In this document: positions 1 to 9,201 of the stretch, one piece after another | How the letters are laid out: each line of letters opens with the position of its first letter | Numbering within the stretch: the first letter of the stretch is position 1 | Program-made: the position numbers and the translations under genes | Assembly (NCBI GenBank): GCA_022451485.1 | Contig: JAKUQS010000030.1 | Coordinates: 1-34,879 of the forward strand | Length of the DNA stretch: 34,879 nucleotides | From: Gammaproteobacteria bacterium | Lineage (GTDB): Bacteria; Pseudomonadota; Gammaproteobacteria; Arenicellales; UBA868 | Direction of reading: 5' to 3' | Notes under the pieces: generated by a model | What the model was told of the DNA's origin: nothing | The model's database searches: none | Seen by the model: the letters and a program-made list of their open reading frames with translations, nothing else

Positions 1-3000
1 TTGAGATCGTAAATCAGTTGCGCGAGATCTTCGATTGAGTAAATGTCATGATGCGGCGGCGGACTGATCAACCCAACCCCGGGTGTTGAATAGCGGATAC
101 GCGAAATCGTATCATCCACCTTTGATCCTGGCAGTTCCCCACCCTCCCCAGGCTTTGCGCCCTGCGCGATTTTTATCTGAAGTTCATTGGCATTGGTCAG
201 GTACCAGGCGGTCACGCCAAACCGACCCGATGCTACCTGTTTGATCGCTGATCTCCTGGAATCACCAGTAGCCAATGGTATGAAGCGTGCGGAGTCTTCA
301 CCACCTTCCCCAGTGTTACTGCGCCCCCCCATTCGATTCCTCGCGATCGCCAGTGTTTCGTGCGCTTCACTGGAAATCGACCCAAAACTCATTGCCCCGG
401 TACAAAAGCGCCTGACTATTGCACTTGCGCTTTCTACCGCTTCAATATCGATGGGACCACCGTTCCGATCCGAACGCAGCTCAAACAAACCTCGCAAGGT
501 ATGCCGCTTCCTGGCCTCTTCATTTACCGCCGCAGAAAACTGTTGATAAGTCTCTCTGCTATTCGTCCGGGCAGCTGTCTGAAGGTCGGCGATTACATGC
601 GGTGACCAACCGTGACGTTCTCCACCGGCGCGCCAATGGAATTCGCCAGGATTATGCAGCCCGCCCTCGTTACCACTCCCATCGTTGGGAAAGCCGAGTG
701 TGTGCCGACGTAACGACTCCTGCGCTAGCACCTCAAAACCTGCCCCCTGCAGTCGGCTCGGCGTCAGATGAAAACAAAGATCAATCACCTCATCGCGCAA
801 CCCCAAGGCCTCGAAAATCTGCCCTCCTTTGTACGATTGCAGCGTGGAGATTCCCATTTTTCCCATGACCTTCAAGATGCCTTTCGCCACACTGGCCCGG
901 TAGGCCTCTATAACTGAACAATGATCGAATTCGATTGCATCGAGTAGATCATCGTGTAAAGCGTGCCGAAGAACTTCGTAAGCGAGATAAGGATTAATTC
1001 CATCCGCACCAAATCCAATCAGTAAACAATGATGATGCACGTCACGACATTCCCCAGACTCGATAATGATAGCAACCCGCGTCCGCTTTGCTGCCCGCAC
1101 CAGGTGGTGATGCACCGTACCGCAAGCCATCAGAGCACTGACAGGGACTCGTTGCGAACTGGTGTTTCGATCTGACAGCAGCAGAGTACTGGCACCCGCA
1201 TCAACCGCTGCCTCTGCCTCGCGACAAAGGCGATGCAAAGTAGTAACGAGACCCGACTCCCCTTCGTCTTTTTGAAAAGTGATATCAAGTGTGGTGGCCT
1301 GCCAGCCTACCTGTTTCATTTCTCGTATTGCGATTAATTCCTCATCCAATAAGATCGGGTTGGTAACCTTGAGCCGGCAACAGTGCTCTTCTGTGGGACA
1401 CAGGAGGTTTTTTTCCGGTCCGATATAACACTCCAATGACATGATCAAATCTTCTCTGATCGAGTCGATGGCCGGGTTTGTGACCTGGGCGAACAATTGC
1501 TTAAAATAATCATAGATCAGCCGCGGTTGGTCACTCAGACAGGCCAAAGTCGAATCATTGCCCATTGACCCGATCGGGTCCCGCTTTTCCTGCACCAGCG
1601 GTAACAACATGAACTGCAATGTCTCAACTGTGTATCCAAATGTGCGCATACGCGCTAAAAGCGTCTCTTTATGATCCGGCGGCACTGGCGCTTGGGGGAC
1701 CAGATCGGTCAGATCAATACGGTGGCGATCAAGCCATTTCGCGTATGGATGCCGACTTGAAAACTGCTGTTTCAATTCGTCGTCGGGAATCATTCTTCCC
1801 TGTTCAAAGTCGATCAGAAACATTCTACCCGGCTGCAGACGACCTTTTTCTTTCACCATTTCAGGGGCGACCGGTAACACGCCCACTTCACTAGCCATAA
1901 TGACCCGGTTGTCGGTTGTCAGGTAATAGCGACTGGGCCGGAGTCCGTTGCGGTCCAACACAGCACCAATGTAGCGCCCATCGCTGAAAGCAATGGAGGC
2001 CGGCCCGTCCCACGGTTCCATCAGACACGAGTGGTACTCATAAAACGCGCGTCGTGCCGGATCCATTCCAGTGTGCTTCTGCCAAGCCTCGGGCACCAGC
2101 ATCATGATCGATTCCTGCAACGTACGCCCGGTCATGAGTAAGAATTCCAAGACATTGTCAAAGTTTCCAGAATCAGAGCCGTGCGGCTCAACGACTGGAA
2201 AAATCTGACTCAGTTGCTCCTTGAAGAATGGGGATGACATGACCCCTTCCCGGGCTCGCATCCAATTAACATTGCCCAACAGCGTGTTGATCTCACCATT
2301 GTGAGCCATGAAACGATTCGGCTGAGCTCGATCCCAACTGGGAAACGTATTGGTGGAAAAACGCGAATGCACCATCGCGAGATGCGTGGTAAAGGTGGGG
2401 TCTGCCAAATCCGGGAAATAACCGAGTAACTGTTCCGGTCGTAACATCCCCTTATAAATCATCACCCGCGTCGACAACGAACAAATATAGAAAAAAGCCG
2501 CCTGTTCAAGTGACGCATCGTCTCGCACGCGGCGAGTGCACTGTTTACGAATCAGATATAGTTCGCGCTCAAAAGCATCCTCTGTAAGACCTGGCGCGGC
2601 AGCTATAAAGAGTTGCTCTACAACCGGCTCTGCTCTACGTGCGGCAGGCCCAATGCCAGCACCGTCCGCATCGGTCGGCACACTGCGCCATCCGATCAAC
2701 CGCTGACCTTGGTCTTTGACCACGCGCTCAACCACTCGTCGGCAGTGGGCACGTTCAGTGTCCTTGGTTGGCATAAACACCATACCGACACCAAATTCAC
2801 TAGGCAGTGGTAACCTCTCGCCGATTTCCCTCTCCACTACTTGGCAAAGAAACTCCTGAGGTAGCGCAGTCAAAATACCGGCACCATCGCCCGTATTTTC
2901 CTCACTACCACGAGCGCCGCGGTGATCCATGTTAATCAGGACGGTATTCGCATCCTCCACAATCTGATGACTGCGCTTACCCTGTATGTGGGCTACGAAA

Positions 3001-3110
3001 CCGACCCCGCAACTGTCGTGCTCAAACCGCGGATCATAGAGGCCCTGTGGCAGCGTTTGGGCTCCGTCGGTATTGGATAATCGGTGCTCTTTCATCAATG
3101 GCTCAATCAT
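1..3110 (-). CDS. gltB: Glutamate synthase large subunit (GltB), N-terminal ~1036 residues, runs off left edge
   Basis: Ammonia-assimilating glutamate synthase large chain: it hydrolyses glutamine and channels ammonia to 2-oxoglutarate. The minus-strand frame is open from 3110 to base 1 wherever I translated it. It begins with a short propeptide (MIEPLMKEHRLSN...) before DSCGVGF at about residues 32-38; Cys34 would become the N-terminal nucleophile after cleavage. Class II amidotransferase motifs follow (DHRGARGSEENTGDGAG, HSRFSTNTFPSWDRA, AHNGEINT). The last visible residues, PPHHDIYSIEDLAQLIYDL, belong to the FMN/2-oxoglutarate domain, so the 3Fe-4S cysteines and the C-terminal beta-helix lie outside the window. 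About 1036 of roughly 1500 residues are present, with spacing as expected and no internal stop seen. The start is uncertain: ATG 3110, ATG 3095 and an upstream GTG all lack a strong ribosome site. It is the last gene of the pil-aro run, with 249 bases before it. Confidence 0.93.
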   Translation of the reverse strand, partial: MIEPLMKEHRLSNTDGAQTLPQGLYDPRFEHDSCGVGFVAHIQGKRSHQIVEDANTVLINMDHRGARGSEENTGDGAGILTALPQEFLCQVVEREIGERLPLPSEFGVGMVFMPTKDTERAHCRRVVERVVKDQGQRLIGWRSVPTDADGAGIGPAARRAEPVVEQLFIAAAPGLTEDAFERELYLIRKQCTRRVRDDASLEQAAFFYICSLSTRVMIYKGMLRPEQLLGYFPDLADPTFTTHLAMVHSRFSTNTFPSWDRAQPNRFMAHNGEINTLLGNVNWMRAREGVMSSPFFKEQLSQIFPVVEPHGSDSGNFDNVLEFLLMTGRTLQESIMMLVPEAWQKHTGMDPARRAFYEYHSCLMEPWDGPASIAFSDGRYIGAVLDRNGLRPSRYYLTTDNRVIMASEVGVLPVAPEMVKEKGRLQPGRMFLIDFEQGRMIPDDELKQQFSSRHPYAKWLDRHRIDLTDLVPQAPVPPDHKETLLARMRTFGYTVETLQFMLLPLVQEKRDPIGSMGNDSTLACLSDQPRLIYDYFKQLFAQVTNPAIDSIREDLIMSLECYIGPEKNLLCPTEEHCCRLKVTNPILLDEELIAIREMKQVGWQATTLDITFQKDEGESGLVTTLHRLCREAEAAVDAGASTLLLSDRNTSSQRVPVSALMACGTVHHHLVRAAKRTRVAIIIESGECRDVHHHCLLIGFGADGINPYLAYEVLRHALHDDLLDAIEFDHCSVIEAYRASVAKGILKVMGKMGISTLQSYKGGQIFEALGLRDEVIDLCFHLTPSRLQGAGFEVLAQESLRRHTLGFPNDGSGNEGGLHNPGEFHWRAGGERHGWSPHVIADLQTAARTNSRETYQQFSAAVNEEARKRHTLRGLFELRSDRNGGPIDIEAVESASAIVRRFCTGAMSFGSISSEAHETLAIARNRMGGRSNTGEGGEDSARFIPLATGDSRRSAIKQVASGRFGVTAWYLTNANELQIKIAQGAKPGEGGELPGSKVDDTISRIRYSTPGVGLISPPPHHDIYSIEDLAQLIYDL

Positions 3111-3359
3111 TGCTCGATATACGTCCTGAACCGGGCGCGGCGTCACCTAACCACAGAGCCCCTACACAGGCCTCTTGAATGAGTCGGAAAAAATACCGGA
3201 AATGTCCAGCAGTGAACCGCGGGTAGGCTGACCCGTTTCAGACGCGAGTCTGGAGAAAGAGTATATACAGAACTATCGGTATATTAACCACGTTGGCTTA
3301 AGTTATTGAAATTATTACAATAGAAAGAGAGGCATTGGCCCAGACAAATCACTCGCTCG
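3111..3359. other. aroB-gltB intergenic region
   Basis: A 249-base gap between the aroB stop and the gltB start. On the minus strand it holds a -10-like TATACT at 3260-3265 with no convincing -35 element. Two small stems are present: CAGAC/GTCTG around a four-base loop at 3239-3252, and CGGGT/ACCCG just to its left. Neither is followed by a T-run, so I see no intrinsic terminator. A weak gltB promoter here is plausible but unproven. The 61-codon minus-strand ORF entering this gap overlaps the end of aroB in another frame and looks spurious. Confidence 0.3.
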
Positions 3360-4442
3360 CTAACCACTGCAATACGATTGCAGCAGATCGCGCAACACTT
3401 GATCCGGATAATCCGTGACCAACCGAGCACGACCGATGGTTTCAGGCAAAACCAACTGAATTCGGCCATCCATCACTTTTTTATCCATCATCATCTGTCG
3501 CAGGAAGGTATCAGTAGAAAACCCGCTACCCAGAGAGATAGGAAGGCCGGCGCGTTTTAGTAGCTGACCTATGCGATGGACTGCCTCGCTACTCATCCAA
3601 CCCAACCGTCTTGACATATCGGCGGCCATAACCATTCCTACAGCGACCGCTTCTCCATGCAACCATTGTCCATAGCCCGCTATAGACTCAATCGCATGAC
3701 CAAAGGTATGCCCCAAATTAAGCAATGCCCGCTCACGCGTTTCGCGTTCATCGCCTGCAACAAATCGAGCTTTGTGTCGACAGCTGACCAGGATTACTTC
3801 TTCCATGGCATCCGGCACACCCGAAACGACATCATCAACATGCTGTTCAAGCCATAAGAAAAACTCTCCGTCGCCAATCACAGCGTACTTAACGACTTCA
3901 GCAAAACCCGCGGACAACTCACGCGGATTAAGTGTCGCTAGAGTATCGGTATCGGCAATGACACAGCGAGGCTGATGAAAAGCACCGATCATGTTCTTAC
4001 CGCGTGGATGATTGATCGCTGTCTTTCCTCCGACAGCTGAATCGACCTGCGCCAACAGGGTGGTTGGCATTTGAATACAGTCAATTCCTCGCTGGTAAGA
4101 AGCCGCTGCAAAACCCGCGATATCTCCCACCACACCGCCACCGAGTGCAATAACTGTTGTCTGACGACTGCATGGCTTTTCCAACATGTCGTCATATAAT
4201 TTATTCAACTGCTCTGAATTTTTTTGTCTTTCTCCATCGGGAAGAGTCGCAATGCTGAGGTCATATCCTGTAAGCGCCGATACAACGCGTTCGAGATAAA
4301 GCGGTGCAACTACCTCGTTTGTCACCAGCATTACCTCCGACGCTCGAATATGGCGTCGCAACAACTCCGGCTGCTGCAGCAAACCAGCACCAACGTAGAT
4401 GGGGTAACTTCGCTCACCCAACTCAACAGTCATCACGCCCAT
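3360..4442 (-). CDS. aroB: 3-dehydroquinate synthase (AroB)
   Basis: Second step of the shikimate pathway: NAD- and metal-dependent cyclisation of DAHP to 3-dehydroquinate in the cytoplasm. The protein is 360 residues, the usual family length. Visible motifs are LGERSYPI near the N-terminus, the NAD-binding ALGGGVVGDIAGFAAAS segment, DSAVGGKTAIN, GKNMIGAFHQP, the metal-ligand region AEVVKYAVI, and LNLGHTFGHAIE followed by WLHGEAVAVGM. It overlaps the end of aroK. Two starts are possible: ATG 4442 (used here), and ATG 4433, which would give a TGATG stop/start overlap with aroK and the N-terminus MTVELGERSYPI. Neither has a strong ribosome site. It is translationally linked to aroK, as in many Gammaproteobacteria. 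Confidence 0.96.
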   Translation of the reverse strand: MGVMTVELGERSYPIYVGAGLLQQPELLRRHIRASEVMLVTNEVVAPLYLERVVSALTGYDLSIATLPDGERQKNSEQLNKLYDDMLEKPCSRQTTVIALGGGVVGDIAGFAAASYQRGIDCIQMPTTLLAQVDSAVGGKTAINHPRGKNMIGAFHQPRCVIADTDTLATLNPRELSAGFAEVVKYAVIGDGEFFLWLEQHVDDVVSGVPDAMEEVILVSCRHKARFVAGDERETRERALLNLGHTFGHAIESIAGYGQWLHGEAVAVGMVMAADMSRRLGWMSSEAVHRIGQLLKRAGLPISLGSGFSTDTFLRQMMMDKKVMDGRIQLVLPETIGRARLVTDYPDQVLRDLLQSYCSG

Positions 4443-4960
4443 AACGTCATGAGTTCCCGCGCTATATGCCGGGCGACCGCCTGTGGGCTTTGCCCGTCGG
4501 TAGCGATTACATAATCAGCCTCGCCTCTATAGAAGGGATCCCGCTCCGCCATTAGAGCCTCAAGAATGGCACGCCTATCGTCTCCCTGATTAAGCAACGG
4601 ACGATCCTTGTTATTACGGGTCCGTTCAAATTGCAGATCAACCGAGGCGTGCAGATAAACCACCGTGCCACTTTTGCGCAGATTATTTCGATTGCCTTCA
4701 TCTAGGATCACACCACCACCGGTGGCCAAGACAATTCCGCGGCGGGTCGTAAGCTTCTCGATCATCGTTTTTTCTCGAACCCGAAACGCTTCTTCCCCCT
4801 CAATATCAAAAATGGTGGCGATGCTAACCCCAGTGTGCTTTTCAATTTCCTGATCGGCATCAACAAACTCCAAGCGTAGTTGGCGCGCAAGGGACTTACC
4901 GATGGTGGTCTTACCGACACCCATCGGCCCAATCAGGTAAACATTCTGTTCTGTGCTCAT
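4433..4960 (-). CDS. aroK: Shikimate kinase (AroK)
   Basis: Phosphorylates shikimate to shikimate-3-phosphate with ATP. At 175 residues it is of normal length. The Walker A motif GPMGVGKT is at residues 11-18, the shikimate-binding DADQEIE follows at about 34-40, then GEEAFR, the GGGV glycine motif near residue 81, and the lid region with NNKDRPLL. All expected catalytic elements are present. It lies 85 bases downstream of pilQ and overlaps aroB. The pilQ-aroK-aroB order is the classical one, so these shikimate genes are probably co-transcribed with the pilus genes, with no terminator visible between them. Confidence 0.97.
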   Translation of the reverse strand: MSTEQNVYLIGPMGVGKTTIGKSLARQLRLEFVDADQEIEKHTGVSIATIFDIEGEEAFRVREKTMIEKLTTRRGIVLATGGGVILDEGNRNNLRKSGTVVYLHASVDLQFERTRNNKDRPLLNQGDDRRAILEALMAERDPFYRGEADYVIATDGQSPQAVARHIARELMTLWA

Positions 4961-5045
4961 CGTTATAACGTTAGCGCAGGAAGTTTGACTGCATGGTTTT
5001 TACTAAGACACAACCCTGGCCACCATCATCCAACACACCCACAAG

Positions 5046-7268
5046 CTAGTTTGATGAGTTAATAGGCTTGATGATACGGGGGGTGAGAAAAACAAGCAGT
5101 TCTTTCCGCTGATCATTCACCGCCTTCTGCCTGAAGAAAGCACCCAACATCGGCAAATCGCCCAAAAGGGGTATTTTCTCCACTGATTCAGTTAGGTTCT
5201 GATTGTAAATACCACCAATAATTACCGTCTCGCCGTTATGGAGCAGCACCTGTGTCGTGATCTGATTGGTATTCATATTCTGCGACGTTCCCGGTGCCCA
5301 ACTGTCCTGACTAACAAAAACATCCAGTATCACACGATCGTCCGGTGTGATCTGAGGCGTGACTGTTAAGCCGAGTACCGCTTTCTTCGTCGTTGTGCTC
5401 GATGAACCAGCTGATGAGGTCATGAACACGCGCTCTTCACCTTGCTCAATCTTAGCCTCTTTCTTGTCGGCGGTGAGCAGCCTTGGGTTAGCAATCACCT
5501 TGCCTTTATTTTCCGACTCCAGTGCTGAAATCTCGAGATCAATGAGATTGGCATAATCTGCCCCTGCCTTGGCAAGCGTGAAGGCATAAGAAGCAGGAGA
5601 CGCGACGGAATTTGCCGGGGCCCCCGCGCCCAGGTCGACGGCAAGCGGCCTGGCAGCCTCACTTAGCCCAGCTAACCGAACAGCCTCAGTGCCTGTCAGG
5701 TCCCCCGAACCGATTACGGTACCCAGATCGCTGCCTTTGTTCAGTGTGTTGAAACCGAGTTTGACACCAATATTGCGACTAAAGCTTTCCTCTGCCTGAA
5801 CGATCCGCGTCTCTATCAAAACCTGTTTTACAGGTTTATCAAGTGAGGAAATCAACTTGCGAATCTCTCGAATCTTGGACGCGGTATCCTGAACGAGGAG
5901 CGCATTAGTTCGCTTATCTACGGAAACGCTGCCCCGTTCGGACAAGAGACTGTTGGTTTCCGTTGGCACTTCAGCAACGTTGACACTTCCGCTACCGCTG
6001 CTGGAAATACCGGTATCAACCGCACGAACTGACTTCAGAATGTCAGCAATATCTTCCGCCTTAGCGTAATTGACCTCGATCAATTCAGAAATCAGCGCTT
6101 CCAGCTCTCGCTGGCCTTGGGCCGCTTCTAACTTCTTCTGTTCAAATTCTGTAATCACCCCGCTGGGAGCGATCCAGACCACATCACCACGCACACGCTG
6201 AGCCAATCCATTAGTCTGCAGAATAATATCGAGCGCCTGATCCCAGGGCACATCTATCAGGCGCATAGTCAAGTCACCACTAACATCTGGACTGATGACG
6301 AAATTCTTACCAGACTGGCGCTGCAGAATATCCAAGGCACGACGGATCGGGATGCTTTGAAAGTCCAGCCTGACGTGTTCTCCCGAATAACCAAACTCAT
6401 TGACGCCATCCTCACTCTCACTTTCAACCGGCATAAACACATCAAGAGTGAAAGTGTCCCCCACCTGGTAAGCCGACTGTTGATATCCAAGCTCTGCACT
6501 CACCACAATTCGAACTTTTGATCCGACATTGAACGCATCGACATAACGCACTGGTGTTGCAAAATCGATTACATCCAGCCGCTTCTCAAGGCCGGGCGCA
6601 AGTGATGCACTGCTAACCTCAAGAATGATTTCACTGTTTTCCTCACGCACATCGACGCCGGCCACACCTTCTCCAAGCTGCACAATAACTCGCCCGCTAC
6701 CATCTGACCCACGCCGAAAGTCAATATGCGCGACTTCATCGCGGCCATCACCTGTTGTTTGACTAGACGCCAGTTCTTTCTGTGGTTTGGATTCAACTGC
6801 CGCCCTAACACCAATGGCCGCCGCGGTCGCTGATTGTCGCGAGCCAAAGCTAACGGTCATAACTCCTGGGGATGACGTTTGAGTAACCGTCGCCGTCCCG
6901 AGCAAATTGAATATCACTCGAGTTCGGTCTTCGCTATCGACTGTAACGATATCGTCAAGAATACCTCGCTTGACTGGAATCACTTTGCCAATCTTGCCTA
7001 GCCCTACGCCAAAGAAGTCGAGGATAAACCGAGGGGGACTGACCGTGCGAAACACTTTTGGCTTGCTCGGATTTCCTGAAAATGCCAATTCGACCGATAC
7101 CTGACCATTGGCCAAAGTGCCATATTGGATTGCATCAAGAACCGGACTAGCCGCTTGCGCAAATGCGCCACACAAGAAAAAGACACCTATAGACCAACAA
7201 GCGAAATACCTTTGGGTCGCTTTTACAAGTTCGAATCCATTCGGGTTTTTACTCTTCACTCGTGTCAT
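5046..7268 (-). CDS. pilQ: Type IV pilus secretin PilQ
   Basis: Forms the outer-membrane channel through which type IV pili, and DNA-uptake pili where present, extend. The ATG at 7268 is preferred: it gives a 740-residue protein with a signal peptide ending AFAQA at about residue 39 and a 22-base gap after pilP. The longer frame from 7349 would overlap pilP by 59 bases and bury the signal peptide. Domain order: two AMIN-like peptidoglycan-binding domains (about residues 42-145 and 175-285), an STN/N0 domain (VRLDFQSIPIRRALDIL), an N1 domain with the RTNALLVQDT motif, then the secretin barrel, ending in the signature IPLLGDLPMLGAFFR and KELLVFLTPRII. A Ser/Gly-rich linker (GISSSGSGSVNV) sits inside the N1 domain. 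Confidence 0.96.
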   Translation of the reverse strand: MTRVKSKNPNGFELVKATQRYFACWSIGVFFLCGAFAQAASPVLDAIQYGTLANGQVSVELAFSGNPSKPKVFRTVSPPRFILDFFGVGLGKIGKVIPVKRGILDDIVTVDSEDRTRVIFNLLGTATVTQTSSPGVMTVSFGSRQSATAAAIGVRAAVESKPQKELASSQTTGDGRDEVAHIDFRRGSDGSGRVIVQLGEGVAGVDVREENSEIILEVSSASLAPGLEKRLDVIDFATPVRYVDAFNVGSKVRIVVSAELGYQQSAYQVGDTFTLDVFMPVESESEDGVNEFGYSGEHVRLDFQSIPIRRALDILQRQSGKNFVISPDVSGDLTMRLIDVPWDQALDIILQTNGLAQRVRGDVVWIAPSGVITEFEQKKLEAAQGQRELEALISELIEVNYAKAEDIADILKSVRAVDTGISSSGSGSVNVAEVPTETNSLLSERGSVSVDKRTNALLVQDTASKIREIRKLISSLDKPVKQVLIETRIVQAEESFSRNIGVKLGFNTLNKGSDLGTVIGSGDLTGTEAVRLAGLSEAARPLAVDLGAGAPANSVASPASYAFTLAKAGADYANLIDLEISALESENKGKVIANPRLLTADKKEAKIEQGEERVFMTSSAGSSSTTTKKAVLGLTVTPQITPDDRVILDVFVSQDSWAPGTSQNMNTNQITTQVLLHNGETVIIGGIYNQNLTESVEKIPLLGDLPMLGAFFRQKAVNDQRKELLVFLTPRIIKPINSSN

Positions 7269-7290
7269 CACCTGTCTTTGTCCACACCGC

Positions 7291-7932
7291 TCAATCAACC
7301 GCAGCGCCTGGCAAGGATAAAATCTCTTCGTTCTGTTGCCAACGCCCACTTACACCAAGCTTCACTTCGTTAATCACCATGGTGCCCGTATCCAGATCAA
7401 TGTCACCGATTTGACCATAATCTTGTCCAACATAGTCCCCCACCTTAACTTCATGCGTCTGCCCGGTGCCCTGCAACAATAGGATACCTCTGGTCTCGCC
7501 CAACGCCACCAAGACCCCCACAAACGTTACCGAGTCCAGAGGAAATTCTTCCAAAGGCTGCCTTTCTCTCGTCAAATCCGGAGCAAGTGGATCCGGGCCC
7601 AATTCTTCCTCTTTATCATCCACCAAGACTACCTGGGTCTGGGCTTCCCACGGACGGGCGACATTATCACGCGAAAATGGGTCACTTAGCGAACCCGCAC
7701 TGTACTGAAACGGTTCCACGTCAGGGATCTTAGGCAAAGGATTGGGCTTCTTTCCCGGCGCTACTTCTTGCTGCCTCTTCATTGCCTCAAGGTCAGCCAG
7801 GGTCCTTTCCTGAGTCATACTGCTAAATAATTGGCCTAAATCACTCCCCTGACAGGCGGTCAGCAGGAACCCTACACACCCAAGTAAGCACCAACGTGCA
7901 ACCAACACAGACAAACGCATTTGACCCGCCAT
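7291..7932 (-). CDS. pilP: Type IV pilus inner-membrane lipoprotein PilP
   Basis: Lipoprotein linking the inner-membrane PilN/PilO dimer to the PilQ secretin. It has 213 residues, a type II signal peptide with lipobox LLTAC (lipidated Cys27), a low-complexity proline-rich linker (KKPNPLPKIPDVEPF), and a C-terminal beta domain (FVGVLVALGETRGILLLQGTGQTHEVKVGDYVGQDYG) that in homologues contacts PilQ. The ATG at 7932 overlaps the pilO stop by one base (TAATG), so translation of the two is probably coupled. An ATG four codons later is possible but would lose this overlap. Confidence 0.94.
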   Translation of the reverse strand: MAGQMRLSVLVARWCLLGCVGFLLTACQGSDLGQLFSSMTQERTLADLEAMKRQQEVAPGKKPNPLPKIPDVEPFQYSAGSLSDPFSRDNVARPWEAQTQVVLVDDKEEELGPDPLAPDLTRERQPLEEFPLDSVTFVGVLVALGETRGILLLQGTGQTHEVKVGDYVGQDYGQIGDIDLDTGTMVINEVKLGVSGRWQQNEEILSLPGAAVD

Positions 7933-8546
7933 TAGCCTGATTTGTCCTGTTTAGTAGCCTCGGCTCCAACGTATCGGTAGGTCACCAAGCTGGCGCTGGC
8001 AGTTAACTGATTCGCTGTATCGTCCCCGGTAATCTGCATCGAAAGATTACGCACGGTCACAATTCGATCCATAGCTGATATCGTACTGACAAATTCTGCT
8101 ACCTGATGGAAACCCCCCATCACTTCAATATCGATTGGTACCATCGCATAGACCCCAGAGGGCACTTCAGCGCGTGGTTGAAACAGCGTGATCGTCAATC
8201 CTTGAGAGAGCACAGCATTTGTTATGTCCGTCAGAAGGGAAGCCATCGCCTGACTATCAGGAAGCGCGTACTCCATCTCAGCAAGAATCTTCTTAACTTG
8301 CTCCATCTGTTTTTCATACGCCGGCAATGAGGCAACCATCGCCGCCTTAGATTTATACGTTTGCGTTAGAGTCGTTTCTTCCCGTTGCTTTTTAACCAGA
8401 TCTTTCTGCTGGTCCTGTAACACGAAATACCATCCAGCTCCCACGAGCGCGACTGCAGCAACAAGCCCCATCAGCCAGGTAAACCACGGTGGCCACACCA
8501 TGGGATCCTGGATATCAATTTCCTGCAGTTCGTCAAGATTAATCAT
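7932..8546 (-). CDS. pilO: Type IV pilus alignment protein PilO
   Basis: Inner-membrane protein that dimerises with PilN in the pilus alignment subcomplex. With the ATG at 8546 it is 204 residues: a short cytoplasmic N-terminus (MINLDELQEIDIQDP), one membrane segment (about 23-45, WLMGLVAAVALVGAGWYFVL), a coiled coil rich in K/E/Q (about 46-95), then a ferredoxin-like periplasmic domain (PIDIEVMGGFHQVAEFVSTI). A longer GTG start at 8576 was rejected because it lies inside a perfect hairpin and adds residues not usual for the family. Stop and pilP start overlap (TAATG). A 97-base gap separates it from pilN, unusually large for this otherwise overlapping cluster. Confidence 0.93.
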   Translation of the reverse strand: MINLDELQEIDIQDPMVWPPWFTWLMGLVAAVALVGAGWYFVLQDQQKDLVKKQREETTLTQTYKSKAAMVASLPAYEKQMEQVKKILAEMEYALPDSQAMASLLTDITNAVLSQGLTITLFQPRAEVPSGVYAMVPIDIEVMGGFHQVAEFVSTISAMDRIVTVRNLSMQITGDDTANQLTASASLVTYRYVGAEATKQDKSG

Positions 8547-8560
8547 TAAGTTCTCATGTC

Positions 8561-8582
8561 GGTGCTGTGCTGGCACAGCACC
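8561..8582 (-). promoter_or_regulatory. Perfect 10-bp inverted repeat upstream of pilO
   Basis: GGTGCTGTGC, two bases, GCACAGCACC: a perfect inverted repeat in the pilN-pilO gap whose near edge is 14 bases from the pilO ATG. As RNA it would form a 9-bp GC-rich stem with a four-base loop. No T-run follows on the minus strand, so it is not a standard intrinsic terminator. It could be an RNA processing or stabilising element, a modulator of pilO translation, or a protein-binding site; the sequence does not decide which. Confidence 0.6.
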
Positions 8583-8643
8583 CCCTCCATTGCCTTAAGA
8601 ACAAGGCACACGACACACTGCAATGGTCGTATTCTGTGATCAC

Positions 8644-9201
8644 CTATCCAGACTCCGGTGTGATTACCGTCTCAGTCACCAGTAATTCGAAATCCATCAG
8701 TGATGAAGCGTCGCCGCTGCCTGACTTGACAGCTTTAATATCTGCTGCATCAAAACTACTAGAGTCCTTGAGGTTATCCATCAGATCGCTGACACGCTTA
8801 TTGGATTCCGCAACTCCGTTTAGAGCAATCAGTCCCTCGTTCTTTCTCATTTCGGTGAAGTACATACCCTCGGGCCGACGGCGCGCTAATGCATCCAATG
8901 CCTTCACTATAGTGACTCGTTCATGCTTGAGTTGCGTGATGATGCCCATACGCGCGAGCACTTCTTGCTTGCTTTCCTTAATTCTTCTGATTTTTCCAAT
9001 CTTTTGATTGGCGACCTCAATCTCTGTCTCCAGGAAATCGTTGCGCGTTTGTTGATGCTCAATCTGACTATCCATCCACCACCAACCCATCGCGACAACG
9101 ATAACTGCGCACCCGGCAATCACGCCAACCATCGATAGGCGCACTTGTTGCTGCTTACGCCGGCGCTCCTGGCGCCAAGGCAATAGATTAAGGCCTCTCA
9201 C
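8644..9201 (-). CDS. pilN: Type IV pilus assembly protein PilN
   Basis: Bitopic inner-membrane protein whose cytoplasmic N-terminus binds the PilM cleft and whose periplasmic domain pairs with PilO. The start at GTG 9201 is chosen because it overlaps the pilM stop as GTGA, has a GGGG ribosome site six bases upstream, and places the conserved PilM-binding motif (LNLLPWR, residues 4-10) at the extreme N-terminus. This gives 185 residues. A basic stretch (RQERRRKQQQ), one membrane segment (about 22-43, SMVGVIAGCAVIVVAMGWWW), a coiled coil and a Fimbrial_PilN-type periplasmic domain follow. A TTG start at 9228 is possible but less attractive. Confidence 0.94.
   Translation of the reverse strand: MRGLNLLPWRQERRRKQQQVRLSMVGVIAGCAVIVVAMGWWWMDSQIEHQQTRNDFLETEIEVANQKIGKIRRIKESKQEVLARMGIITQLKHERVTIVKALDALARRRPEGMYFTEMRKNEGLIALNGVAESNKRVSDLMDNLKDSSSFDAADIKAVKSGSGDASSLMDFELLVTETVITPESG

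Noticed and set aside
187-2813. Several plus-strand frames (60-150 codons) over the left 3 kb
   Set aside because: They are antisense to the continuous gltB frame, which reads with GltB motifs at its start, middle and end; the predicted peptides are low-complexity and unrecognisable.
3239-3252. CAGAC/GTCTG hairpin between aroB and gltB as a terminator
   Set aside because: Only five base pairs and no T-run on either strand.
7269-7349. Longer pilQ start at 7349
   Set aside because: It would overlap pilP by 59 bases and place 27 non-signal residues before a good signal peptide that begins at the ATG 7268.
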